This document shows positions 52,548 through 60,856 of a stretch of DNA of 64,000 nucleotides, in pieces. The notes under the pieces are model-generated. The model searched no databases and was not told where the DNA came from. It saw nothing but the letters and a program-made list of their open reading frames with translations. Location of the stretch: assembly GCF_001439785.1 (NCBI RefSeq), contig NZ_JYLI01000024.1:32078-96077 (forward strand). The letters run 5' to 3'. Positions within the stretch are counted from its first letter, which is position 1, and the number at the start of each line of letters is the position of its first letter. Both the position numbers and the translations under genes were made by a program. The stretch is from Pseudomonas poae. GTDB taxonomy: Bacteria > Pseudomonadota > Gammaproteobacteria > Pseudomonadales > Pseudomonadaceae.

Positions 52548-53153
52548 ATGAGTACGTTATTCACCCGCCGCACCGTGTTGACCGGAATGGGCCTGCTGGG
52601 CCTGGGCCTGCTCAGCGGCTGTGACAGTAGCCCCAGGCTGAACTTCAAGTACGGCAAGGATCTGAGTGACAAGATCATGGGCCGTACCTTCAAGCTCAAG
52701 AACACCGAGGGTGAGACCGTCACCCTCAGCTCCTACCGTGGCCTGATGCCCGTGGTGTTCTTCGGCTTCACCCAATGCCCCGCCGTGTGCCCGACCACTC
52801 TGGCCCGCGCTGCCCAGGCCAAGAAGCTGATGGGCCGCGACGGCGAAATCATGCAGGTGATCTTCATCACCCTTGACCCGGAACGCGACACGCCGGAAAT
52901 TCTCGACCGATACGTCAAGGCCTTCGATCCCAGCTTCGAAGCGCTGTACGGTACCCCGGAAGAAATCGCCGTGGCGGCCAAGGAGTTCGGGATCTTTTAT
53001 GAAAAGATCCCCGCCGGCGACACCTACACCCTCTCCCACACGGCCACCAGCTTTGTTTTCGATACCCGTGGCAACCTGCGCCTTGGGCTGCAGGCGTCCC
53101 TTACCGCTAAAGAGTGCGCAGAAGACCTGCTCACCGTCATGGAGGTCTGCTAA
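52548..53153 (+). CDS. SCO1/SenC copper chaperone lipoprotein
   Basis: A 201-residue thioredoxin-fold lipoprotein (lipid-attached C25 in LLSGC). Copper ligands are C77/C81 (TQCPAVCP) and H164 (TLSHTATS). SCO proteins insert copper into the CuA site of cytochrome oxidase. No oxidase gene adjoins. Its TAA overlaps the next ATG (TAATG), coupling it to a PCu(A)C protein. Confidence 0.93.
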   Translation: MSTLFTRRTVLTGMGLLGLGLLSGCDSSPRLNFKYGKDLSDKIMGRTFKLKNTEGETVTLSSYRGLMPVVFFGFTQCPAVCPTTLARAAQAKKLMGRDGEIMQVIFITLDPERDTPEILDRYVKAFDPSFEALYGTPEEIAVAAKEFGIFYEKIPAGDTYTLSHTATSFVFDTRGNLRLGLQASLTAKECAEDLLTVMEVC

Positions 53154-53629
53154 TGACTGCCGTTCAACACCTCAAACGCCTGACTGCCGGCCTGGCCCTG
53201 CTCGGCCTCGCCGCCCACGCCAGTGCCCAGGTGCAGGTGACCGATGCATGGGTGCGTGCCACCGTGCACGGCCAGCCCTCCAGCGGGGCGTTCATGACCC
53301 TCACGGCGGACAGCGACAGCAAGCTGGTGAGCGTGGCAACCCCCGTGGCCAAGGACGTGCAGATCCATGAAATGAGCATGAAGGATGACGTGATGCGCAT
53401 GGGCCCGGTGGATTCGGTGGCGCTGCCGGCAGGCAAGGCGGTCAAACTCGACCCCAACGGTTACCACGTGATGCTGATGGGCCTTACCGGCCAGATCGAG
53501 GAAGGTAGCCAGGTGCCGCTGACCATCACGGTGGAAACGGCCAAGGGCGAGAAACAAGTGATCCAGGTACAGGCTCCGGTGCGCGCACTCAATGGCATGG
53601 AGCACATGGACCATAGCAAGATGCATTGA
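53153..53629 (+). CDS. periplasmic PCu(A)C copper chaperone
   Basis: A 158-residue exported protein with a signal peptide (about 1-25, cut at ASA-QVQ). Copper-binding H/M ligands are in IHEMSMKDDVMRM and NGYHVMLMGL, and the His/Met-rich C-terminus MEHMDHSKMH adds more. PCu(A)C and SCO cooperate in CuA assembly, and they are coupled here, suggesting a copper-delivery pair. Confidence 0.93.
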   Translation: MTAVQHLKRLTAGLALLGLAAHASAQVQVTDAWVRATVHGQPSSGAFMTLTADSDSKLVSVATPVAKDVQIHEMSMKDDVMRMGPVDSVALPAGKAVKLDPNGYHVMLMGLTGQIEEGSQVPLTITVETAKGEKQVIQVQAPVRALNGMEHMDHSKMH

Positions 53630-53752
53630 CCTGTCGGGCTGAAAGTTACCGCTCAAATGCACGCTGAAGGCGGGAGTATCGGCCCTCCCCCCTTCTCGAG
53701 CTGTCGATAAATAGATAGCGACCCCACCTCCTGCATATTCCTCACAATTTGA

Positions 53753-53768
53753 AGTGACAGTCGTCACT
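53753..53768. promoter_or_regulatory. palindrome AGTGAC-N4-GTCACT before hypothetical gene
   Basis: Perfect six-base arms with a wider TGAAG...CTTCA extension, 23 bases before the ATG at 53792. It may be an operator or a leader hairpin. Confidence 0.5.
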
Positions 53769-53791
53769 CAACTTCATAAGGATTATTCAGC

Positions 53792-54178
53792 ATGGCCAAA
53801 ACACCGCCGCTACCGACGTCCACCCATTATCAGTCGATGGCGGGCGAACTACGCGCTCCCGCCAAGCCCGGCATGCCAGATCGGCTATCGGTTCAAGTGG
53901 TGATAGAACCCAAAGACCTGTGCGCGGCGATGGACATCTTTTTTTCTGTTGCGAAGGCCCACCACATTCGCAAACCACGAATCAGCGTGACCCAATCCAG
54001 CACAGAGCGGGCGGCGTCTCCTGCAAACGCTTTGATGGGAATGCAACTGAAGTTTCGCCCGGACCGCGCCGACGGCACCTACAGCCCTTCCCATCTGAAC
54101 AACGTGAATCAGGTTGAACCAGACATTCGCGTCGCGCTGATTCAGGCCGGCGTGTTGAATCATGGCCCGGTTGACTGA
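53792..54178 (+). CDS. hypothetical protein, 128 residues
   Basis: I do not recognise the family. The N-terminus is Pro/Thr-rich (MAKTPPLPTSTHYQSM); a central VQVVIEPKDLCAAMDIFFSV looks like a folded alpha/beta segment. No signal peptide. AAGGA precedes ATG, a palindrome lies upstream and a strong terminator follows, so the gene is a real isolated unit. Confidence 0.75.
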   Translation: MAKTPPLPTSTHYQSMAGELRAPAKPGMPDRLSVQVVIEPKDLCAAMDIFFSVAKAHHIRKPRISVTQSSTERAASPANALMGMQLKFRPDRADGTYSPSHLNNVNQVEPDIRVALIQAGVLNHGPVD

Positions 54179-54216
54179 CCCTTGAAAATCGAATCGATGT
54201 GATTTAAAGCAGGTGG

Positions 54217-54238
54217 AAAACCCGCATCAGCGGGTTTT
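54217..54238. terminator. intrinsic terminator
   Basis: AAAACCCGC, loop ATCA, GCGGGTTTT. Symmetrical; it ends the 128-residue hypothetical gene. Confidence 0.93.
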
Positions 54239-54294
54239 CTGACTCCGTGTATGCAATGATCCGTCGCGACCGCCCAACGGATGGAGCCGCCGCC

Positions 54295-55188
54295 ATGTCG
54301 CTCACTGCCTCAGTTACCCCTGCACAAGCGCCGCGCTTCTGGCGTGATGCGCGCTTGCCATTCATCGAGGCGCGGAGCATCGCCGACGGGCGCAAGGTCA
54401 CGTACACCCGCCACGCCCACGAACATTTTTCCATCGGCGCGATCATCACCGGGCGCAGCTATTACCACTATGGGGCACAGACCTTCGAGATCAGCGCCGG
54501 CACCGTGGTGTTGATGAACCCCGGTGACGTGCATGCCTGCAACCCCATCGACAACTCACCGTGGTCCTACCACATGCTCTACCTCGATACGCCGTGGTTG
54601 ACCGACCTGCAGTATCAATTGGGCTTCAGCCCGGGTCGGGGTTATCGCCCTTTCAGCACACCGCATTCACGCGACACCGTGCTCTACCGCGATCTGCTCG
54701 CACTCTACAGTTTGCTGGTGGACGAACAGGCCGAACTCCTGCACAAACAGAGCGCACTGGTCAGCTACTTCACCGAGCTGCAACAGCGCCTGAACCCTTC
54801 GCCGGCGCCGCTGCGCGAGGCCAACTACAAACTGGAACGCGCCGCCGATTTCATCCGCGCGCACTGCACCGAAACCTTGAAACTGGAGGACATTTGCCTC
54901 GCGGCCGAGCTGTCGCCGTCGTACCTGATCCGTGCGTTCAGGCAGCATTACGGGTTGACGCCCCATGCGTTCCTGGTGAACCAGCGCATCCAGTTTGCCC
55001 GCAGCCAATTGCGCAATGGCGAGTTGATCGCCGACGTGGCACTGGCTGCAGGTTTTGCCGATCAGGCGCATTTCCAGCGCGCGTTCAAACAGCATTTCGC
55101 GGCCACGCCAGGGCAGTATCGCGACGTGCTCAAGTCGTCAGCAAATAACCCACACTGGCCACCAGCAACGCGGCCATTGCGCGGTTGA
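54295..55188 (+). CDS. AraC family transcriptional regulator
   Basis: A 297-residue regulator. The N-terminal cupin (about 25-110) has YTRHAHEHFSIGAI, and VLMNPGDVHACNPID; the C-terminal two-HTH AraC domain (about 190-290) has LEDICLAAELSPSYLIRAFR and ADVALAAGFADQAHFQRAFK. GGAG eight bases upstream of ATG 54295 decides the start. It is convergent with and overlaps the LysE-type gene by 59 bp, an arrangement where such AraC proteins often control the exporter. Confidence 0.92.
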   Translation: MSLTASVTPAQAPRFWRDARLPFIEARSIADGRKVTYTRHAHEHFSIGAIITGRSYYHYGAQTFEISAGTVVLMNPGDVHACNPIDNSPWSYHMLYLDTPWLTDLQYQLGFSPGRGYRPFSTPHSRDTVLYRDLLALYSLLVDEQAELLHKQSALVSYFTELQQRLNPSPAPLREANYKLERAADFIRAHCTETLKLEDICLAAELSPSYLIRAFRQHYGLTPHAFLVNQRIQFARSQLRNGELIADVALAAGFADQAHFQRAFKQHFAATPGQYRDVLKSSANNPHWPPATRPLRG

Positions 55189-55717
55189 ACAGGCGCACAC
55201 CACGGGGATTGGCCAGGTAGCGTCGCAAAAAGGTGCCGGCATACGCCCAGCACGCCACCGACAGATAGCAGATCACCAGATAGATCGCCGCAAACAGCCA
55301 CACTTGCGCTGCATCGCCGTCCGCCACGAATAACCCCATGCCTGCGACGCAAGCGAGCCAGGCTTTTGGGTTGAGCCATTGCATCACCGCACCATAGAGC
55401 ATCGAGGGTGCGCTGGCGCGGCCATCGGCGTCGAGCCGGCCGTCATCCGCCGCGAGTTTCCACGCCATATACAGCAGGAACGCCACCCCGCCCCATTGGA
55501 TCACCTGAGTCAGCAGTGGCCAGCGCACCAGCACCTCATGCAGCCCCAGGCCGATCAGCACCAGCAGCACGGTAAAACCGGTGGCCGCCCCAAGCACATG
55601 CTTCTGGCTGGCGGCAAAGCCAAAGCGCGCGCCGGAGCTGAGGGCGACCACGTTCACAGGGCCCGGGGTGATGGAGGTAGCCAGGGCGAAGGCAGCCATG
55701 GAAATGATCAGGCTCAT
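55130..55717 (-). CDS. LysE/RhtB family amino-acid exporter
   Basis: A 195-residue membrane protein of about six hydrophobic segments. The N-terminal ATSITPGPVNVVALSSGARFG is the LysE/RhtB family signature. WLNPKAWL is conserved. It exports amino acids or related compounds; the substrate is unknown. It is convergent with the AraC-type gene with a 59-bp overlap. Confidence 0.92.
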   Translation of the reverse strand: MSLIISMAAFALATSITPGPVNVVALSSGARFGFAASQKHVLGAATGFTVLLVLIGLGLHEVLVRWPLLTQVIQWGGVAFLLYMAWKLAADDGRLDADGRASAPSMLYGAVMQWLNPKAWLACVAGMGLFVADGDAAQVWLFAAIYLVICYLSVACWAYAGTFLRRYLANPRGVRLFNRAMAALLVASVGYLLTT

Positions 55718-55836
55718 TGCGATTCCTTTTGTGAGCGAGGTGCAGATGGGCTCACGGTAAGGCGCACAACGGCTGACGTATTGAAGAAAATGCCCCTGTT
55801 GAACACATGCTCTTGAACTGGTGCGCCCCGTCAACA

Positions 55837-56550
55837 TTACTCGCCGGTCATACGCTCCAGACTATTGCTCAAATGCAGCAACATGGCCGCACGCGCCGCA
55901 TCCGGATCCTGGCGGCGGATAGCCTTGAGGACGGCCTCATGTTCCAGGTTGGCCAACCGGCCCAACTGCACCAGATCCACATCACCCCGCTCCTGAGCGT
56001 TGATGCGCGAACGCGGAATCACTGAATTGCCCAAGTGCTGAATCACGTCGGTGAAATAGGTATTGCCCGTGGCCTGGGCAATCAACTGATGAAAGCGCAC
56101 ATCGGGCTCGACACTGCTGTCGTGGCTGCCCAGCGAATCCTGATAATCATCAAGCGCCTCGCGCATCTGCTGCAACTGCGCATCGGTGCGGCGCAGCGCA
56201 GCCAGGGCGGCGGCCTGGGTTTCCAGGCCCATGCGCAGTTCAAGGATGCCGCGCACACTCACAGCGGTGTCGTGGGTCAGGTGCAGGCCTTGGCGCGAGT
56301 CGCGCGCCAGTACAAACGTACCGACGCCATGCCGGGTTTCCACCAGCCCCGCCGCCTGCAATTTCGACAGCGCCTCGCGTACCACCGTGCGACTGACGCC
56401 GTACTCGCCGACGATGGCGGACTCGGACGGCAGCTTCTCACCAGGCGCCATCTGCCCCAGCAGAATCCGCTGGGTCAGGTCGCTGACGATGTCATGGGCC
56501 AGGCCCTGGGAGCGCTTGCGTGGGGGGTCGTTGAGCATGGGCGGGTCCAT
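55837..56550 (-). CDS. GntR/FadR family regulator, probable glucarate regulator
   Basis: A 237-residue repressor. Winged helix: KLPSESAIVGEYGVSRTVVREAL; FCD all-helical effector domain from about 95, with metal-type His/Asp residues (DVRFHQLIA, NLEHEAVLKAI). ATG 56550 or 56538. It diverges from gudP-gudD across ~300 bp holding repeated TTGTATGA elements, so it likely represses glucarate uptake and dehydration. Confidence 0.92.
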   Translation of the reverse strand: MDPPMLNDPPRKRSQGLAHDIVSDLTQRILLGQMAPGEKLPSESAIVGEYGVSRTVVREALSKLQAAGLVETRHGVGTFVLARDSRQGLHLTHDTAVSVRGILELRMGLETQAAALAALRRTDAQLQQMREALDDYQDSLGSHDSSVEPDVRFHQLIAQATGNTYFTDVIQHLGNSVIPRSRINAQERGDVDLVQLGRLANLEHEAVLKAIRRQDPDAARAAMLLHLSNSLERMTGE

Positions 56551-56592
56551 TGAAAAGACCGCGCAATACTAGCATCCCGCTTGGGAGACAAC

Positions 56593-56603
56593 TTGTATGA
56601 CAA
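56593..56603. promoter_or_regulatory. candidate FadR-type operator TTGT-ATG-ACAA
   Basis: A perfect 4-3-4 inverted repeat 43 bases before the regulator's ATG. The same TTGTATGA core recurs at 56771, before gudP. Confidence 0.55.
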
Positions 56604-56635
56604 CAAACAAATTTTCCCGGATTGCATGAATTCAT

Positions 56636-56722
56636 TGTGGGAGCTGGCTTGCCTGCGATGCAGACACTGCGGTGCATCAGGTATAGCAATGTGAAGCTAT
56701 CGCAGGCAAGCCAGCTCCCACA
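56636..56722. repeat. REPIN in the gudR-gudP intergenic region
   Basis: Arms TGTGGGAGCTGGCTTGCC and GGCAAGCCAGCTCCCACA, identical in arm sequence to the copy at 22260. It separates the two candidate operator sites. Confidence 0.9.
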
Positions 56723-56770
56723 GGGGTCATCACAGGTCTGGAGATAGGGTTGCCACGTTAAAAATCTCAG

Positions 56771-56806
56771 TTGTATGATGTCTGGCAAGTCGTCAGACAT
56801 GTCCGA
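56771..56806. promoter_or_regulatory. candidate operator region upstream of gudP
   Basis: TTGTATGATG at 56771-56780 repeats the core of the site at 56593. TCAGACATGTCCGA (56793-56806) is a near-palindrome, and TGTCTG/CAGACA flank it. These lie 50-85 bases before the gudP GTG start, where FadR-type repressors normally bind. Confidence 0.5.
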
Positions 56807-56855
56807 CGACGCTGAACCCAACCCGCACAACAATAATCAGTGGGAGTTCTACCTC

Positions 56856-58205
56856 GTGACCCCTTCCAGCCCTGCCACAGCTGCGCCTGCCCACGACCCC
56901 GTGCTGGCCCGTGCGATCAGGAAAGTAAAGAGCCATGTGCTCCCACTCTTCGTGATCATGTTCATCGTCAATTACATCGACCGCGTCAATATCGGCTTCG
57001 TGCGCACCCATATGGAACACGACCTGGGCATCGGCGCGGCCGCCTATGGCCTGGGTGCCGGCCTGTTCTTCATTGGCTATGCGCTGTTCGAAGTACCTTC
57101 CAACCTGCTGCTGCAAAAGGTCGGTGCGCGTATCTGGCTGACCCGCATCATGTTCACCTGGGGCATCACCGCCACCTTGATGGCCTTCATCCAGAACGAA
57201 ACCCACTTCTACATCCTGCGCTTTCTGCTGGGGGTGGCCGAGGCCGGGTTCTTTCCAGGGGTCATCTATTACTTCACCCGCTGGCTGCCCGGGGTGGAGC
57301 GCGGCAAGGCGATTGCGATCTTTCTCAGCGGCTCGGCGCTGGCCTCGCTGATCTCCGGCCCGCTGTCCGGCGTGCTGTTACAGATCACAGGCCTGGGCCT
57401 GCACGGCTGGCAGTGGATGTACATCATCGAGGGCATGGCCTCGGTGCTGCTGTGCTTTTTCGTGTGGTTCTGGCTCGATTCCAAACCCCACGATGCCAAA
57501 TGGCTCAGCCGCGAGGAACAGGACGCGCTGGTGGGCGAGATCGACCGTGAGCAACGCGAGCGCGACGCCGTCAACACGGTCAAGCCAAGCCTGGGCACCC
57601 TGCTCAAGGACCGTCAGATCATGCTGTTCTGCGCCTTGTATTTCTGCATCCAGCTGACCATCTACGCCGCCACCTTCTGGCTGCCGAGCATCATCAAGAA
57701 GATGGGCGACCTGAGCGACATCCAGGTGGGTTTCTACAACTCGATTCCGTGGCTGATCTCGATCATCGCGATGTACTCGTTCGCGGCGCTGGCCGGCAGG
57801 TACAAGCACCAGCAAGCCTGGGTGGCCACGGCGCTGTTGATTGCCGCCGCGGGCATGTTCTTTTCCACCACCGGCGGGCCGGTTTTTGCCTTCATCGCCA
57901 TCTGCTTTGCGGCCATCGGCTTCAAGTCGGCGTCGTCGCTGTTCTGGCCGATTCCCCAGGGCTACCTGGATGCGCGCATCGCGGCGGCGGTGATTGCGTT
58001 GATCAACTCAATCGGCAACCTCGGCGGGTTTGTCGCGCCCACCACCTTCGGCTTTCTGGAACAGACCACCGGGTCGATCCAGGGCGGCCTGTACGGGCTG
58101 GCCGGGACGTCGATCCTCGCGGCCATCCTGGTGTTTTTCGCCAAGACCCGTCCCGGCGCCCACACCGCCAGCGTGCTGCACCCTGCCCCTGCCCTGAGCA
58201 AATAA
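56856..58205 (+). CDS. gudP: MFS transporter, probable glucarate permease GudP-like
   Basis: A 449-residue anion:cation symporter (MFS) with about 12 membrane segments. VNYIDRVNIGFVRTHM and RFLLGVAEAGFFPGVIYY are family signatures. GTG 56856 (GGAG nine bases before) is preferred over an ATG 81 bases earlier that would lie in the operator region. It is followed 13 bases later by the glucarate dehydratase, so uptake of D-glucarate or galactarate is the likely role. Confidence 0.85.
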   Translation: MTPSSPATAAPAHDPVLARAIRKVKSHVLPLFVIMFIVNYIDRVNIGFVRTHMEHDLGIGAAAYGLGAGLFFIGYALFEVPSNLLLQKVGARIWLTRIMFTWGITATLMAFIQNETHFYILRFLLGVAEAGFFPGVIYYFTRWLPGVERGKAIAIFLSGSALASLISGPLSGVLLQITGLGLHGWQWMYIIEGMASVLLCFFVWFWLDSKPHDAKWLSREEQDALVGEIDREQRERDAVNTVKPSLGTLLKDRQIMLFCALYFCIQLTIYAATFWLPSIIKKMGDLSDIQVGFYNSIPWLISIIAMYSFAALAGRYKHQQAWVATALLIAAAGMFFSTTGGPVFAFIAICFAAIGFKSASSLFWPIPQGYLDARIAAAVIALINSIGNLGGFVAPTTFGFLEQTTGSIQGGLYGLAGTSILAAILVFFAKTRPGAHTASVLHPAPALSK

Positions 58206-58218
58206 GGAACGTCTCTTC

Positions 58219-59568
58219 ATGAACACAGAACATCAGCACCACGCCAGCAACGCCCCGGTGGTCACCAGCCTGCAAGTGATCCCGGTGGCCGGCCACGACA
58301 GCATGCTGCTCAACCTCAGCGGCGCCCACGGGCCGTTCTTTACGCGCAACATCGTGATCCTGCAGGACAGCGCCGGGCATATCGGCGTAGGTGAAGTGCC
58401 GGGCGGCGAGCGTATCCGCGAGACCCTGGAAGAGGCACGCAGCCTGGTGATCGGCAAACCCATCGGCCAATACCAGAGCATCCTCAATGCCATGCGCCGC
58501 ACCTTTGCCGCCCGCGACAGCGGCGGACGCGGCCTGCAGACATTCGACCTGCGCATCACCATCCATGCCGTGACCGCTATGGAAGCTGCGCTGCTCGACC
58601 TGCTCGGCCAGTTCCTCGATGTGCCGGTGGCCGCCCTGCTCGGCGAAGGCCAGCAGCGCGACGCAGTTAAGATGCTCGGCTACCTGTTCTATATCGGCGA
58701 CCGCAACCGCACCGACCTCGCCTACCGCAGCGAAGCCGACGCCGACGACTGGTTCCGCCTGCGTCACGAGCAGGCCATGACCCCGGACGCCATCGTGCGC
58801 CTGGCCGAAGCCGCCAAGGCCAAATACGGGTTCAACGACTTCAAGCTCAAGGGCGGTGTACTGCGCGGCGCAGAGGAAATCGAAGCGGTGACCGCACTGG
58901 CCGAACGCTTCCCCGATGCGCGCATCACCCTGGACCCGAATGGCGCCTGGTCGCTCAAGGAAGCCATCGCCCTGTGCCGCGACCAGCATCACGTGCTGGC
59001 CTACGCCGAAGACCCTTGCGGTGCGGAAAACGGCTATTCAGGCCGCGAAGTCATGGCCGAATTCCGCCGCGCCACCGGCCTGCCGACCGCCACCAACATG
59101 ATCGCCACCGACTGGCGCGAAATGGGCCATGCCATCCAGCTGCAATCGGTGGACATTCCCTTGGCCGACCCGCACTTCTGGACCATGCAGGGCTCGGTGC
59201 GCGTGGCGCAGATGTGCCACGAGTGGGGCCTCACCTGGGGCTCGCACTCCAACAACCACTTTGATATTTCCCTGGCGATGTTTACCCAGGTGGCGGCGGC
59301 GGCGCCGGGCGACATCACCGCGATCGATACCCACTGGATCTGGCAGGATGGCCAGCGTCTGACCAAGGCGCCGTTGCAGATTGTTGACGGCCACATCAAG
59401 GTGCCGACCAAGCCGGGCCTGGGAGTGGAGATCGACATGGACGCCGTGGCCCATGCCCACGAACTCTACCAAGGCATGGGCCTGGGTGCGCGCAATGACA
59501 GCGTGGCCATGCAGTTCCTGATCCCCGGCTGGAGCTTCGATAACAAGCGCCCGTGCCTGGTGCGCTGA
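58219..59568 (+). CDS. gudD: glucarate dehydratase
   Basis: A 449-residue enolase-superfamily enzyme converting D-glucarate to 5-keto-4-deoxyglucarate. Catalytic K209/K211 (DFKLKGG), metal ligands D239 and E264 (LDPNGAW, YAEDPCG), N241, and H343/H347 in SHSNNHFD correspond to GudD. Later WDIW-like TVHWIWQ is replaced by DTHWIWQDG. It is cotranscribed with gudP. The next steps (KdgD, aldehyde dehydrogenase) are not in this window. Confidence 0.94.
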   Translation: MNTEHQHHASNAPVVTSLQVIPVAGHDSMLLNLSGAHGPFFTRNIVILQDSAGHIGVGEVPGGERIRETLEEARSLVIGKPIGQYQSILNAMRRTFAARDSGGRGLQTFDLRITIHAVTAMEAALLDLLGQFLDVPVAALLGEGQQRDAVKMLGYLFYIGDRNRTDLAYRSEADADDWFRLRHEQAMTPDAIVRLAEAAKAKYGFNDFKLKGGVLRGAEEIEAVTALAERFPDARITLDPNGAWSLKEAIALCRDQHHVLAYAEDPCGAENGYSGREVMAEFRRATGLPTATNMIATDWREMGHAIQLQSVDIPLADPHFWTMQGSVRVAQMCHEWGLTWGSHSNNHFDISLAMFTQVAAAAPGDITAIDTHWIWQDGQRLTKAPLQIVDGHIKVPTKPGLGVEIDMDAVAHAHELYQGMGLGARNDSVAMQFLIPGWSFDNKRPCLVR

Positions 59569-59587
59569 ACCCTCGTTGAAAAAAGGC

Positions 59588-60016
59588 CTACGGGGCCTGG
59601 GTGACAATATCCCCAAGCCCCATCACCCGGCCGTCCTCCGACACGATCTCGACCTTGCGCAACGGCTTGAGCAGACGTGCATCCAGTAACTGCGTACCGA
59701 CGTCTGCGGGCTCGGTATGCGCCTCCCCCCATTGGGCCAACGTGACCAGCACCGGCATCAGCGCGCGGCCTTTGTCCGTGAGTTGATAGTCGCTGCGCGC
59801 GCCGACGTCGCGGGTTTCCAACAGCCCTTGTTCGACCATGTCCTTGAGGCGCGTGGCGAGGATATTTTTCGCCACGCCCAGGTGTTTCTGGAAATCGCCG
59901 AAGCGCGTGACACCGGCGAATGCATCGCGAATGATCAGCAACGTCCACCAGTCGCCCACCACATCGAGCGCGCGCGCCACCGGGCAGCCGTTCCCTTCCA
60001 GGCATTTGCGTTTCAT
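59588..60016 (-). CDS. HxlR family transcriptional regulator
   Basis: A 142-residue winged-helix regulator. RDAFAGVTRFGDFQKHLGVA and LVETRDVGARSDYQLTDKG form the HxlR core. C6 and C12 in MKRKCLEGNGCPVARAL are near the conserved sensing cysteine position of redox-responsive HxlR proteins. GGAGGGA precedes ATG 60016. It diverges from an SDR gene with two matching operator-like repeats between them. Confidence 0.92.
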   Translation of the reverse strand: MKRKCLEGNGCPVARALDVVGDWWTLLIIRDAFAGVTRFGDFQKHLGVAKNILATRLKDMVEQGLLETRDVGARSDYQLTDKGRALMPVLVTLAQWGEAHTEPADVGTQLLDARLLKPLRKVEIVSEDGRVMGLGDIVTQAP

Positions 60017-60044
60017 CGTATCCCTCCGCCTTCGTGAAAAATAT

Positions 60045-60098
60045 GGTTGCATTATAGGACCCAAACCCACAGGATAAAAACGGTTTCATTATTAAACC
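60045..60098. promoter_or_regulatory. tandem HxlR operator-like 17-bp repeats
   Basis: GGTTGCATTATAGGACC (60045-60061) and GGTTTCATTATTAAACC (60082-60098) match at 13 of 17 positions. Each has a dyad (GGTTT/AAACC in the second). They are 37 bp apart and fill the 105-bp gap between divergent HxlR and SDR genes. Confidence 0.75.
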
Positions 60099-60120
60099 TA
60101 ACTGTCGCGTGGAGCATCTC

Positions 60121-60819
60121 ATGGATATTCGTGGAAAAGTGGTACTGGTGACCGGGGCCAATCGTGGCCTGGGCAAGGCATTCGTCAGTGCGCTGCTGGC
60201 GGCAGGCGCGGCCAAGGTATACGCCGGCGCGCGGGACGCGGGCAGTGTCGATATTCCGGGCAGCACGCCGATTGCGCTGGACATTACCGACCCAGCCAGC
60301 GTGCAGCGCGCCGCCGAGCAATGCGGCGACGTCAGTGTGCTGATCAATAATGCGGGCGTCTTGAAGTACGGTTCCTTACTCGCTGAAGACAGCGTCGACA
60401 ACCTGCAACAGCACTTTGAGGTAAACACCCTCGGCACGCTGCGCATGAGCCGCGCGTTTGCGCCGATCCTGGCCAGGCAAGGCGGCGGCGCCCTGATCAA
60501 TATCCTGTCGGTCCTGAGCTGGCTGAGCCCGCCCGGCTCCGGCGGCTACAGCAGCTCAAAATCCGCGCAGTGGGGCCTCACCAACGGCCTGCGCGGCGAG
60601 CTGCGTGGGCAGAACACGCTGGTGATCGGCGTTCACCCGGCCTACATCGACACCGACATGGTGGCTGATGTACAGGCGCCAAAAAGCACGCCGGCCGAAG
60701 TGGTCGCGGTCACGCTGCAAGCCCTCAGTGAAGACCGCCAGGAAGCGCTGGTCAGCGATACCGCGCACGGGGTCAAGGTCTCGCTGTCCACCGCCAGCCC
60801 GGTCTACCTGACGCTTTGA
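60121..60819 (+). CDS. SDR family oxidoreductase, HxlR-linked
   Basis: A 232-residue short-chain dehydrogenase. VLVTGANRGLGKAFV is the cofactor site, VLINNAGVLKYGS follows, and the catalytic Tyr-Lys is YSSSK. It is of the short SDR type with unknown substrate. ATG 60121 sits seven bases after GGAG. The divergent HxlR regulator probably controls it, making it a candidate quinone- or aldehyde-stress reductase. Confidence 0.9.
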   Translation: MDIRGKVVLVTGANRGLGKAFVSALLAAGAAKVYAGARDAGSVDIPGSTPIALDITDPASVQRAAEQCGDVSVLINNAGVLKYGSLLAEDSVDNLQQHFEVNTLGTLRMSRAFAPILARQGGGALINILSVLSWLSPPGSGGYSSSKSAQWGLTNGLRGELRGQNTLVIGVHPAYIDTDMVADVQAPKSTPAEVVAVTLQALSEDRQEALVSDTAHGVKVSLSTASPVYLTL

Positions 60820-60856
60820 TGCAGCACAATGGCGCTGTCGGTTCGCGACAGCGCCG

